DNA of 31,417 nucleotides from Haplomitrium mnioides (Eukaryota > Marchantiophyta > Haplomitriopsida > Calobryales). The stretch lies in assembly GCA_049999725.1 (NCBI GenBank), contig JBNGIS010008297.1:1-31417 (forward strand), given 5' to 3'. A program made the translations under genes and the position numbers. Under the pieces are notes generated by a model that did no database searches, was not told the origin of the DNA, and saw nothing but the letters and a program-made list of their open reading frames with translations. Shown here piece after piece: positions 10,108-18,411 of the stretch. Position 1 is the first letter of the stretch; the number at the start of each line of letters is the position of its first letter.

Positions 10108-11185
10108 GTTTTTTTAACAGGAAGTAAAAAACTTCATTTCTGAGCATCAAACACAACTGCAAAATGGCAAAGCATCAAGGACTGGACCAAAGCTAACGAC
10201 CTCCCCCTAACGTAGCCATTGGGACAGAAAGGTGTTCAGCAACAGCTACACAGCAGTAGAATCTATCACAAGTCCTCCTAAGGTGTATCATGAGCCCTAG
10301 GCTCTCAATTCAAAATATCTACATCTATAGCCAAAGGAAACTTAACAGACACTCTAGTCCCTCTAATTAATAGCCTGATAAACGATCAAATCTCTGGGTC
10401 TGTGGAAAGCCTAGAGGGAATTACACTATGATGCAGTGAATCATTCTCTGAAGGCACTTTCCAAGAAATTTGGATCTTCTTCCAAAATTTCCTTTGACAG
10501 AAGGTCCAGTTTTGTGGACCTCTTTTAGTATACAGTGGCCAGGCTAGTAGCTTTACCTGATACTGTGGAGCCTTGAGGCCTGCTGCATGTAGCCTGATCT
10601 GCCACCACTGCTTTCAGTTTGTTGCGCTCTGTGTGCCTCTTGGTGACCCTTTCCACTTGTTCTCACCCTGGTCAGAAGCAGCCTCCTCTGCTATTAACAC
10701 TTAATTTGGAAATCTGGTCTCCCTTCAGACTCCAACTTGTCAAAACCCCTGCCACCCTCTGCACTTTTGGATGAGGGATGGCAGAGGACCTCCTCCCTAA
10801 ACTGGTTGAGATTTGGAGTGCTCGACTATCACAATAATTCTGTCAGGGAATCACCTCTGCCTGATCTCTGGATTCCTGCTGAGGAGTGCCTTGCTTGGTT
10901 TTCTAACTTCTTTGATGCAGACAGAGAAGCACCCAGGCTCAGAGAAGGTATCCCATTGGCATGTGTGAGGACCTCACTCCTCATTTTGTGGGCAAACCCG
11001 TGGGCATTCCCTCTAGGACATTGCCAACCAGGTGATCAGTGCTCCTGCAGAGGAAGCATCTAAGAGGGAGGGACTCTGTTGTACTCAACCTCTTGGGAGT
11101 AGGTTCCCTTGGGACACAATTGCTCCAAGCCTGGACTCACTCCTTTGGATGTGTCAAGCTGAACACAGAATCTGACATGCATCCA
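10108..11185 (-). pseudogene. ORF1-only L1-like element, decayed copy
   Basis: Homologous along its length to the minus-strand element at 23064-24330. A short poly(A) appears as T7 at 10109-10115, then a matching 3' UTR (10120-10310), then ORF1 carboxy-terminal sequence. At 11165-11000 the frame encodes a block with HVRFCVQLDTSKGVSP, E-L/Q-x-C-P-x-G-T-Y-S-Q-E-V-E-Y, the same as in the better copy. The CCHC knuckle region (about 11060-11000) is recognisable at the DNA level but frameshifted. It ends at about 11185, where a LINE tail begins. That both copies run straight from ORF1 to a poly(A) tail, with no RT, suggests an RT-less family. Confidence 0.7.
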
Positions 11186-11186
11186 A

Positions 11187-11330
11187 GAGGGTGTGGATAG
11201 AATAGAATTTTGATTAAAGTCAAGTCCCAGACCCAGCTCTAAGGCCATAGTGACTGAAAATGAAACATGCACCAAGGTGTGAGCAAAGGAAGTTAAAACT
11301 AAGTAGTAGTACAATGAAGTAAATCTAAGT
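11187..11330 (-). mobile_element. LINE 3' end with (TATTC)n tail, copy a
   Basis: On the minus strand this reads a LINE 3' UTR (CTACTACTTAGTTTT, then CACTATGGCCTTAGAGCTGG) and ends GACTTTAATCAAAATTC(TATTC), with the tail at 11197-11209. It matches the end of the LINE at 20150-20285. It abuts the ORF1-only relic, into which it probably inserted. The 5' boundary is uncertain. Confidence 0.65.
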
Positions 11331-11474
11331 GGTGACCCAGAGCTCACTGATAAAGTAATTGTTCTCTCAAAGCTAAAACTAGTTTCTAAATTCAAATTGT
11401 TGTGAATATCATTTCCTGTGTCCCGTCTATATGTGTGCACAGTCTGCTTTCAGCAGTAGGATTTCCTGGAGAAA

Positions 11475-11575
11475 TAAAATAGAAAAGAATAGAATAGAAT
11501 TCGATTAAAGCTCAGAACCAGCCTTAGGGTCACAAGGACTAAGTGCAATGCGCACAAGACTGTGGAAGGAGAAGG
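11475..11575 (-). mobile_element. LINE 3' end with (TATTC)n tail, copy b
   Basis: On the minus strand TGTGCGCATTGCAC, CTTAGTCCTTGTGACCCTAA, GGCTGG and GAGCTTTAATCGAATTC lead into a (TATTC)-type tail at 11478-11501. It is the same 3' end as copy a and as 20200-20285, so it is a severely 5'-truncated LINE. No TSD was identified. Confidence 0.68.
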
Positions 11576-12447
11576 GTTGTTGGAATTAACAAAAACAAAT
11601 TGATAATAATACAGCAGCAAAAATGCATAATAGGTGAGAATCGCAGGAAAGGAAAAAATGGCAAAACGTCAGCTCTTATATCCACAAAATAAGCATGCAA
11701 CTGCAAAATCGCTACCTCCTTCTGGACACCAAAAACGTAGCACATTTGTAAGTCTCCCTGCTGTAGCAGAAAAATGACCTTCTCCCTTACTCGTGATTCT
11801 GCTTATGATGCAGAAAAACGACCTCCTTGCAGGCGATTCTCCTTAGGAGGCATAAACAAGATACAAGGTGAGACACAAGCGAATGTGTTTCCAAAACGAA
11901 GATACAATGAGCGTAACGTCTCTTGATTTATATATCCTTGCAATACCAGCAATAGGCTGGATTTCTATGGGCACCTCAGTCAAATCTGTGGGCGCTAAAG
12001 AATAAATGACCAAGTCCTGCATTAGGTAAAGAAGATCTTCATGCATCAGGACTTTGTGGAGAATATGCAAGTCCCCTGCTTGCAGCGACCAATTCTGGAT
12101 ATGAGCTCTTGCATACTTGCATGTGCCTGCTCTTTTTTCACGCAAGGGACAAAGTAAATTATTCGTCCCTAAGGAGCTTTTTGGTGCTGACTCGTGTCAC
12201 CACCTGGTGCCTCCACGTGGAACTATGCCCAGATCTCTCTCTAAACTAGTTAGGAGCTAAACTAGTGAGGAAATCAAATAGCTGTACAAGTAAACATGCT
12301 CAGGACATCACTTGCATAATGTACAGCAGCAAAGGTGCATTCCAACGCTTCACAAAGGAAGCATGTTGCAGGAATTTCTGAGCAGGATCAAGCAATTCTT
12401 CTGTTCCACCAGCAGCAAAATTGTGAGCTGCCAATTTCCAACAAGGG
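11576..12447. other. No recognisable gene
   Basis: Only unassigned open frames (11539-11745, 11843-12145, 12300-12445, all minus) with hydrophobic or mixed composition and no motif. A near-duplicate pair at 11775-11850 (CAGAAAAATGACCT / CAGAAAAACGACCT) shows a small local repeat. Confidence 0.4.
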
Positions 12448-13108
12448 TACGAAAAACAAAGTAGTAGGCTAAAAATGTCAAAGAAAAAACAAACGTTCAG
12501 CAGGGACAAACCCGCTTCATCATATGCACACTCTCTTGTCCGTCTTTTTCTTGAGATCTAAGCAGCATGGATTCCCTAAAGAAGAGTGCCAGCCACTGTT
12601 GATCATGGTATTTCAGAAACTGTGGACTGTTTCATTCTGTTCAACAAGAGGCCCATGGTACCTTCCCTGTAACTCGTAGTACCTGGGGCAACAAAAGATG
12701 ATGTGGTGCTCATCTTCTGTGACCTGTAGGTTGCACTGGAGGTACAGCATCTTCTCAGGTCTTATTTTGCTGTCGATCTTGGACCATTTGGCTGTTTCAC
12801 GTGTGAGTGGATGGGAACCAGTTCGAAGTTGTGTGAGGGTGTCAACCACATTGAGTGACATGTTACTCTGCAGGTAATGCTGGATTTGCCTTATGGAGTG
12901 TTGTTGATGAGCTTCTTGTACTTGACAGTCCGAGATGCAGTGGTGTAAGACTGCCATATGACCTTGAAGGAGTGTGTTGACACATGATCTATGAGCCCAG
13001 TTCCTGATTGTTTGGGTACCGGCAATAATTAAACAGATTAAATTCTTATGGTCCTTCGGCTGGCTACGGACTTTAATCGAATTCAATTCAATTCAATTCA
13101 ATTCAATT
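12448..13108 (+). mobile_element. 5'-inverted (twin-primed) LINE copy T1
   Basis: The right end (about 13032-13108) is the LINE 3' terminus in plus orientation: TTATGGTCCTTCGGCTGGC, GGACTTTAATCG, then (AATTC)n. The left part (12448-13015) is the adjacent upstream part of the same LINE in minus orientation, running from the RT carboxy terminus near 13015 to a 3' UTR position (TACTACTTTG...CACCC equivalent) at 12448. The inverted piece ends about 30 bases short of where the plus piece starts. This is the arrangement that twin priming produces: internal priming gives an inverted 5' segment joined to a normal 3' end. No clear TSD was found. Confidence 0.75.
12613..13015 (-). pseudogene. LINE RT carboxy terminus (zinc motif), in inverted segment of T1
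   Basis: An open minus-strand frame encodes the tail of an APE-type LINE RT protein: C-V-N-T-L-L, S-x-R-Q-I-Q-H-Y-L, TQLRTG, RETAKWSKIDSKIRPEK, then CNLQVTEDEHHIIFCCPRYY, a C-x2-C...H-x-x-x-x-C zinc-binding tail. It is 60-70% identical by eye to the LINE at 27990-28260. The first about 20 codons of the open frame (13086-13020) are antisense of the 3' terminus and not part of the protein. No RT core is present. Confidence 0.75.
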
Positions 13109-13212
13109 TATACATGCAATTGACTAATACTCTGAGAGCTCTCTATTCCATGGCATGTACATATGAGGATTGTTGCAAACAATGTTGGTGCCGCCAGCCT
13201 TCATGAGAGGGC

Positions 13213-13319
13213 TGTTAGCCATTCTAATTGAATTGTCCTAATTTATAAGACAACACATTTACCCATGATGAGATCTGATTAACACTAGTCCTAACCTAAC
13301 ATAACTGTTGAACTTCTAG
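13213..13319. repeat. Repeat C, copy 1 (GATCTGATTAACACTAGTCC unit)
   Basis: About 107 bp shared with 17525-17610: GTCCTAA, an AAGA/GGATAAC stretch, TTACCC, TGAT, GATCTGATTAACACTAGTCC, TAACCTA and CATAACT. Copy 1 lies just before SINE-A copy 3 and copy 2 just before SINE-B copy 1, so it may be part of an older host repeat for both. Confidence 0.6.
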
Positions 13320-13618
13320 TATATATCCTAGGAGTATATTCCCATTACTTCCGGAAAGTGGCAGAAACTCAGTACGACGATTGATCAGGACCTGCTGTCG
13401 GGAACTGACAAAACCAGCAGGAAGTTGTGGCAGCTTGTCACTGCTACACATGATGAGGCTGAATAGTCTGAAACTTTGTGTCTGAAATCACAGAGTCAAG
13501 GCTGCACTCTATGCGTGCACAGTTGTGATATGTGTAGGTTTTTCCTAGACTATTGCAGCTTCCATTTAAGTGTTGTTGTGCTCTCCACAACTTCATAACT
13601 AATATATATCCTAGGAGT
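13320..13618 (+). mobile_element. SINE-A copy 3, 5'-truncated (13336-13602) with perfect 16-bp TSD
   Basis: TATATATCCTAGGAGT occurs at 13320-13335 and again at 13603-13618. Between them is a 267-bp SINE-A 3' portion from CCCATTACTTCCGG to CTTCATAACTAA. The hairpin domain is present (CCTGCTG at 13391-13397, loop GGGAACTGACAAAAC with one change from the usual CGAA). The perfect TSD marks a fairly recent insertion and fixes the 3' end of the family. Confidence 0.82.
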
Positions 13619-14557
13619 CATGATGATGCCTAGCACAAGATCGAACTTAAAGGGAAATGAATGATGTCTCAAGCATCAGCTTGAGAGTTGACAGATTTTA
13701 ATTAGTTTGGATTCTTGGTGGAGTGCTAGGCGTTGTAATGACTGGGTTTTCCCGTTGCTTCCAAAAAGTGGCAGAAAATCAGTACAAAAATTGAGCAGGA
13801 CCTGGTGTCGGGAACTGACGAAACCAGCAGAAAGTTGTGGCAGCTAGCTTGTCACTGCTACACATCATGAGGCTGAATAATCTGAAACTGTGTGTCTGAC
13901 ACCACATTGTAAAGGCTGCACTCTATGTGTTGTGCAGTTGTGATGTGTGTAGGTTTTTCATAGACTATTGCAGCTTCTATTTATTTGTTTTTTGTGGTTA
14001 GTTTTTCTCTCCACAACTTCATAGCTATATTATTCAGTGACTTTAGCGGATGTTCTGCATCCAAGTAGGCACCAGTGATGTGCTTCATGTGCTTTGTTCA
14101 GGGTGCAGAAGGCCCCAATCACTAACCTTTCAGCAGACCTCTCTGTGAGTTTTGCTCTTGGATGTTTGCTTCACAAGATCACACTAAAGTGAAATGAATG
14201 ATGTCGCTAGCTGATGCTTGAGAGTTGACAGATTTTGATTAGTTTGGATTCTTGGTGGAGTGCTAGGCATCATCATGACTGAGTTTTCCCATTACTTCTG
14301 GAAAGTGGCAGAAACTCAGTATGAAGATTGATCAGGAGCTGCTGTCGGGAACTGACGAAACCAGCAGGAAGTTGTTGCAGCTTGTCACTGCTACACATGA
14401 TGAGGCTGAATAGTCGGAAACTTTGTGTTTGACACCATATTGTGAAGGCTGCACTCTGTGTTGCGCAGTTACGATGTGTGTAGGTTTTTCCTAGACCATT
14501 GTAGCTTCCATTTATTTGTTTTTGTGGCTAGTTTTACTCTCCACAACTTCATGGCTA
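13619..14557 (+). mobile_element. SINE-A dimer: copy 4 - 103-bp linker - copy 5
   Basis: Copy 4 (13619-14027) is nearly full length with a diverged first 50 bp. Linker L (14028-14130) begins TATTCAGTGACTTTAGCGG and ends CACTAACCTTT. Copy 5 (14131-14557) is full length, starting CAGCAGACCTCTC. The same L links copies at 14724-14817 and 22389-22490, so copy-L-copy is a unit that amplified as a dimer. Copy 5 keeps the conserved loop (TCGGGAACTGACGAAAC, 14345-14361). No TSD was found around the dimer. Confidence 0.72.
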
Positions 14558-15247
14558 TATATGTTGAGGCTGAATAGTCTGAAACTTTGTGTCTGACACC
14601 ACATTGTGAAGACTGCACTCTATATGTTGTGCAGTTGTGATGTGTGTTGGTTTTTCCTAGACTATTGCGGCTTCCATTTTTTTTTTTTGTGGTTAGTTTT
14701 ACTCTCCACAACTTCATAACTATATTATTCAGTGATCACTATATTATCCAAGAGTTCACCAGTGGTGTGCTTCATGTGCTATGTTCAGGATGCAAAAGGC
14801 CCGAATCCTTAACTGTTCAGCAGACCTCTGTGAGAGTTATTCTCTTGGATGTCTGCTTGACAAGATCAAACTAAAGTGAAATGAATGATGTCTCAAGCTG
14901 ATGCTTGAGAGGCGACAGATTTTGATTAGTTTGGATTCTTGGTGGACTGCTAGCGCCATCATGACTGAGTTTTCCTGTTACTTCTGGAAAGTGGTAGAAA
15001 CTCAGTACGAAGATTGATCAAGAACTGCTGTTGGGAACTGACGAAATCAGCAGGAAGTTGTGGCAGCTTGTCACTGCTACGCATTATAAGGCTGAATAGT
15101 TTGAAACTTTGTGTCTGACACCACATCGTGAAGGCTGCATTCTATGTGTTGCGCAGTTGTGATGTGTGTAGGTTTTTCCTAGACCATTGTAGCTTCCATT
15201 TATTTGTTTTTGTGGTTAGTTTTAGTCTCCACAACTTCATAACTATA
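14558..15247 (+). mobile_element. SINE-A dimer: truncated copy 6 - linker - copy 7
   Basis: Copy 6 (about 14563-14723) starts inside the element at GTTGAGGCTGAATAGTCTG. Linker L follows at 14724-14817, diverged, with a TATTATCCAAGAGTTC variant. Copy 7 (14818-15245) is full length and carries TTGGGAACTGACGAAATC in its loop. Truncation of the first unit with an intact second unit fits 5' truncation of a dimeric transcript. Confidence 0.68.
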
Positions 15248-15295
15248 TATTTTCTTTTGTGGTTAGTTTTCCTCTCCCCAACTTCATTACTATAT
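15248..15295 (+). repeat. Extra SINE-A 3' terminal fragment
   Basis: TTTTGTGGTTAGTTTTCCTC followed by CCCAACTTCATTACTATA repeats the last about 45 bp of SINE-A directly after copy 7. It resembles the 5' remnant of a third dimer (compare 22351-22388). Confidence 0.6.
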
Positions 15296-15399
15296 TTATC
15301 CTAGCAGTTCTTTTTTCCAACAATCCCACTTGGGGTCTAAATTGTCAATTCCTTTCCATTCATTATTCCCATCTTGAAAGTGAGAAAGTGGTGCCTATT

Positions 15400-15840
15400 T
15401 CCAGAAAGCCCCTTTGTGAAAATATGGGCATTCATGTCATTTGTGTGACAGTAAACAGTATGAATGATCCCTTCTCTGACCAGGTCTCACATATAGTGAT
15501 ATTGGACATGATGTGTTTTGTCCGACCTTGCAGCCTGGGGTTGTGTAGATATGCGAAAGCACTTTGGTTGTCACAGTGTCCATGCAAAGACATGGCAAAT
15601 GATAGCTGATGCCATTCTGGCGACTCCCCTTCAAGTATCTCATTATCCTCTTCACTGCAGCCCAGTACTTCTGTCCTGGATTCTCGATATACTGTGCAAC
15701 TGTGCGGACAGCAAAGAAGATGTCTGGGTGTGTGAAAATCATTGTCCACCTGAGGCTGCCAACAGCACTAGAGTCAGGTACATTTTCCATCAGCTGCTTG
15801 TGACTATCACTAACAGGACAGCCGTCTGTACTCAATCATG
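15400..15840 (-). pseudogene. Copia RT end / RNase H, joined directly to gag
   Basis: The minus strand reads VPDSSAVGSL, then THPDIFFAVRTVAQY, ENPGQKYWAAVKRIMRYLKG (about 15775-15620), the standard end of copia RT leading into RNase H. RNase H pieces continue in another frame (GCKVG/GRTKHI, about 15540-15500) and then stop. It lies only a few bases from gag (from 15832 up), so protease, integrase and most of RT are missing. Confidence 0.8.
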
Positions 15841-16500
15841 TGCCCTGGTCAACAGGGCTATTTGAGATCTTGATTCATAATTTTTGTGCCTTAGATGATT
15901 GTTCACATGCAGGGCAGACATAGAGTCTGACAGTCGTTGTGTTTTTTCCATTGTCTCTTCTTGTAGGGTATAAGTGATAAGCCTCTGGAGTGTCAAATTT
16001 GGAGTTCCTCTCTGAGAATTCATCAGTGGCCTGTAGGATGCTGGGAGACTTCTCATAAGTGATAATATAGTGTTCTCATCTTGCACTGGAGCACCTGCTG
16101 TAGACAGCTGCTCCATGAGGGATCGTAGCTTATGAATATGTCTAGTTAAGTTGTCACAGCATCCTGAGATTCATAAAGGAGTGACAATGCATCCCATGCT
16201 TGTTGTGCATGCTCATGTGAACCTATGTGAGACACCTGATTGTTGTCGAGGCAATTGGTGATGATGGAGAGGGCAACTGAGTTCTTGTGATCCTACTCAG
16301 TTTAACTGCCAGGACCTGCTGCTGGTGTATGTTGAATCTGTGCTCCAGGTGTTGTAGGGGTGGTGATAGGCCTTATAGTTGACCCATCCACCATTCCCAG
16401 AAAGTCTTCTGCTTTCAAAAGCAGATTAACCCTGTGCTTCCATACATGAAAATAATTCGCATCAAATTTGGGAATATCACTGACTTTCTGTGACATATCT
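15832..16500 (-). pseudogene. Copia gag (UBN2-type), broken
   Basis: Starts at ATG 16496 (-) with MSQKVSDIPKFDANYFHVWK, the copia gag amino terminus (K-F-D-G-x-N-Y-x-x-W-K). RVNLLLKAEDFLGMVDG follows. Downstream frames hold the UBN2 helices: HAQQAWDALSLLYESQD (about 16215-16165), DENTILSLMRSLPASYRPL (16100-16040), NLTLQRLITYTLQEE. Frameshifts near 16300 and 16120 and several stops make it inactive. Gag would form the virus-like particle. The CCHC knuckle is lost at the junction with RT. Confidence 0.8.
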
Positions 16501-16918
16501 GGTGTCAGTCAGTCAAATCCTGCTGAGGGTAGAAAACAGATCATTGTTTTGTTTGACTTTCTTCTTTTCTCTTGCCTTGTATTTCTTCCTTTCATTTCCA
16601 ATCCGCTTTTCAAGCTTCTTATGTTAGAATCTGGCCAAGACTCCTCTGACCCATCCACGACTCCCAGCAAGTCTTCTGTTTTCAAAAGCAGCTTAACCCT
16701 GTGCTTCCATACATGAAAATAGTTCCCATCGAATTTGCGAATATCACTGACTTTCTGTGACATATCTGGTGTCAGTCAGTCGAATCCCGCTGATAGTATA
16801 AAATAAATCACGTTTTTGTTTGAGTTTCTTCTTGTCTCTTGCCTTGAATTTCTTCCTTTCGCTTCCAATCTCCTTTTCAAGCTTCTTAAGAATGTTAGAA
16901 TCTGGCCAGGACACCTCT
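16381..16918 (-). repeat. Tandem duplication of the copia gag start (about 267-bp period)
   Basis: Units 16381-16647 and 16648-16918 are diverged copies, each with the gag amino terminus (MSQKVSDI...NYFHVWKHRV) and its upstream leader (GTCAGTCAGTC... and the C/T-rich TTCTTCTT tract). Each has its own gag ATG (16496 and 16763). The second gag start reads 37 codons (to SEESWPDSN) before running into leader sequence. About 15% divergence indicates an old duplication. Confidence 0.8.
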
Positions 16919-17159
16919 GGCTAAGTGACAGTTGAAGCTTTTGGGTAAACTTTTGATGGGGAACTCTGGCGCAAGCACTTGTGTGTGGTGTTCTCTTCTG
17001 CAAAATGGTGCATCTGGGGCTCAGACTAGGGGTCATGGCTCACGCAAATGGATTGCAATGTGGTTGGATTACAAGCCTGTCGCCACGTTAGCAGACAAAC
17101 CAATCACCCTTTACCTAGCAGACACTTTTATCTTCTAAGTGCCTTGTGAGTTCCCTGCA

Positions 17160-17430
17160 AACACATCAAGGGATCATGGTTTCCTTTCACGGACACATCA
17201 GCAGGGTCTATTTGCTTCCACAAACACATCAGCAGGTTCTTTTCCTTCTGCAAGCACATCAGTGGGGTCTTTTCTTTCCGTGAACACATCAGCGGGTTCT
17301 TTTCCTTCCGCGAACACATCAGCGTGTCTTTTTACTTCCGTGAAGACATCAGCAGAGTTCTTTTCATATCGCAATACATCAGTGGGGTTTTTTTTTTCCA
17401 CGAATGCATCAGGGGGGGTTTTTTCTCTGC
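17160..17430. repeat. 30-bp minisatellite, about 9 units, open in minus frame
   Basis: Units contain CACATCAGCGGG plus a C/T-rich TTCTTTTCCTTCCG half. The period is 30 bp, a multiple of three, and a minus frame (17401-17198) stays open across it, giving a ten-residue repeat of the form D-V-F/L-x-E-x-K-x-P/H-A/T (for example DVFAEGKEPA, DVFTERKDPT). Start and end of any host protein are not visible, so no gene is claimed. It lies upstream of the copia gag on the same strand. Confidence 0.75.
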
Positions 17431-17524
17431 AAATACAACTGTGGGTTCGTTTTCTTCAGCAAAGTCTTTTCTTCAGTGAACACGTCTTTGAGATATATTT
17501 CAGCAAAACACATAACTGTTTTAA

Positions 17525-17610
17525 CTGAACTGTCCTAACTAATAGGATAACTCAATTACCCTTGATAGGATCTGATTAACACTAGTCCTAATCTAGCATA
17601 ACTTTCTAAA
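17525..17610. repeat. Repeat C, copy 2
   Basis: Second copy of the unit at 13213-13319 (GATCTGATTAACACTAGTCC, TAATCTAGCATAACT). It runs into SINE-B copy 1. Confidence 0.6.
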
Positions 17611-17617
17611 AGATAAG

Positions 17618-17954
17618 ACTTATATCCACGGCTGGGAACTGACGAAGTCTGTGGTAAAGTAGTAGTAATCTGTCAATACTACTCATAATGCTGCATAGAG
17701 GTTTATGGCAAGTGCTTGACAAACACTATGCGCATCACCGCACTTCTCCTCTAGTTAGCTAGCTAGTTAGNNNNNNNNNNNNNNNNNNNNNNNNNNNNNN
17801 NNNNNNNNNNNNNNNNNNNNNNNNNNNNNNNNNNNNNNNNNNNNNNNNNNNNNNNNNNNNNNNNNNNNNNTCTTCAGTACAGATCATCTTGATTAACTTT
17901 ATGAATGGCTACCTTAGTTTGTAAGTATGGAGTTCTCTCAATACTTATAAAGAT
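17618..17954 (+). mobile_element. SINE-B copy 1, 5'-truncated, interrupted by a 100-N gap
   Basis: Matches 18075-18406 and 27655-27984 closely. It starts ACTTATATCCACGG and ends CAATACTTATAAAGATA. The CCACGG/CTGTGG hairpin with loop CTGGGAACTGACGAAGT (17632-17648) is intact. Bases 17771-17870 are N; in SINE-B copy 3 the same interval (27804-27899) is a 96-bp T-rich tract, which predicts what the gap holds. Confidence 0.72.
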
Positions 17955-18015
17955 ATATAGTATATATTTTAACAGCTCTTATTTCCAACATTAGGAAGAT
18001 CCTCTATGTCCAGTC
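17955..18015. other. Short spacer between SINE-B copies
   Basis: Sixty bases with no feature; TATAGTATATATTTTA marks the end of copy 1. Confidence 0.4.
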
Positions 18016-18411
18016 CACCACTTCCGGAATGGTGACAGAAACGTAGGACTTTAGTTTTGCCTTTGGCATAACTTATATCCATGGCTGGGAACTGATGAAG
18101 TCTGTGGTAAAGTAGTAGTAATCTGTCAATACTACTCATAATGCTGCTTAGAGGTCTATGGCAAGTGCTTGACAAACACTATGCGCATCACCGCACTTAT
18201 CCTCTAGTTAGCTAGTTAGTTAGTTAATTTAATTTAATTTTTAAATATTTGTTTTATCTTTGGGGTTCGTCTAATTTATTTTTGTTTTTGATTGGGGTGG
18301 AGGTTGGGTTGTTAATCTTTTCAATCTTTAGTACAGATCATCTTGATTAACTTTATGATTGGCTACCTTAGTTTGTAAGTATGGAGTTCTCTCAATACTT
18401 ATAAAGATATA
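18016..18411 (+). mobile_element. SINE-B copy 2, full length (about 396 bp)
   Basis: Starts CCACCACTTCCGGAATGG, the same start as copy 3 in a different context, which defines the 5' end of the unit. It contains the hairpin CCATGG/CTGTGG (loop CTGGGAACTGATGAAGT at 18087-18103), a second hairpin AGTAGTA/TACTACT (loop ATCTGTCAA), a GCTAGTTAGTTAGTTAATTTAATTT tract and ends ACTTATAAAGATATA. It is homologous to SINE-A through ACTTCCGGAA, TG-CAGAAAC, GGGAACTGA and TGTCA in the same order. Non-coding; no TSD seen. Confidence 0.7.

Noticed and set aside
10737-11063. 108-codon plus-strand ORF as a gene
   Set aside because: It is the antisense of the decayed L1 ORF1 copy.
17160-17430. CRISPR-like array
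   Set aside because: Units are adjacent and similar along their length with no unique spacers; the genome is eukaryotic.
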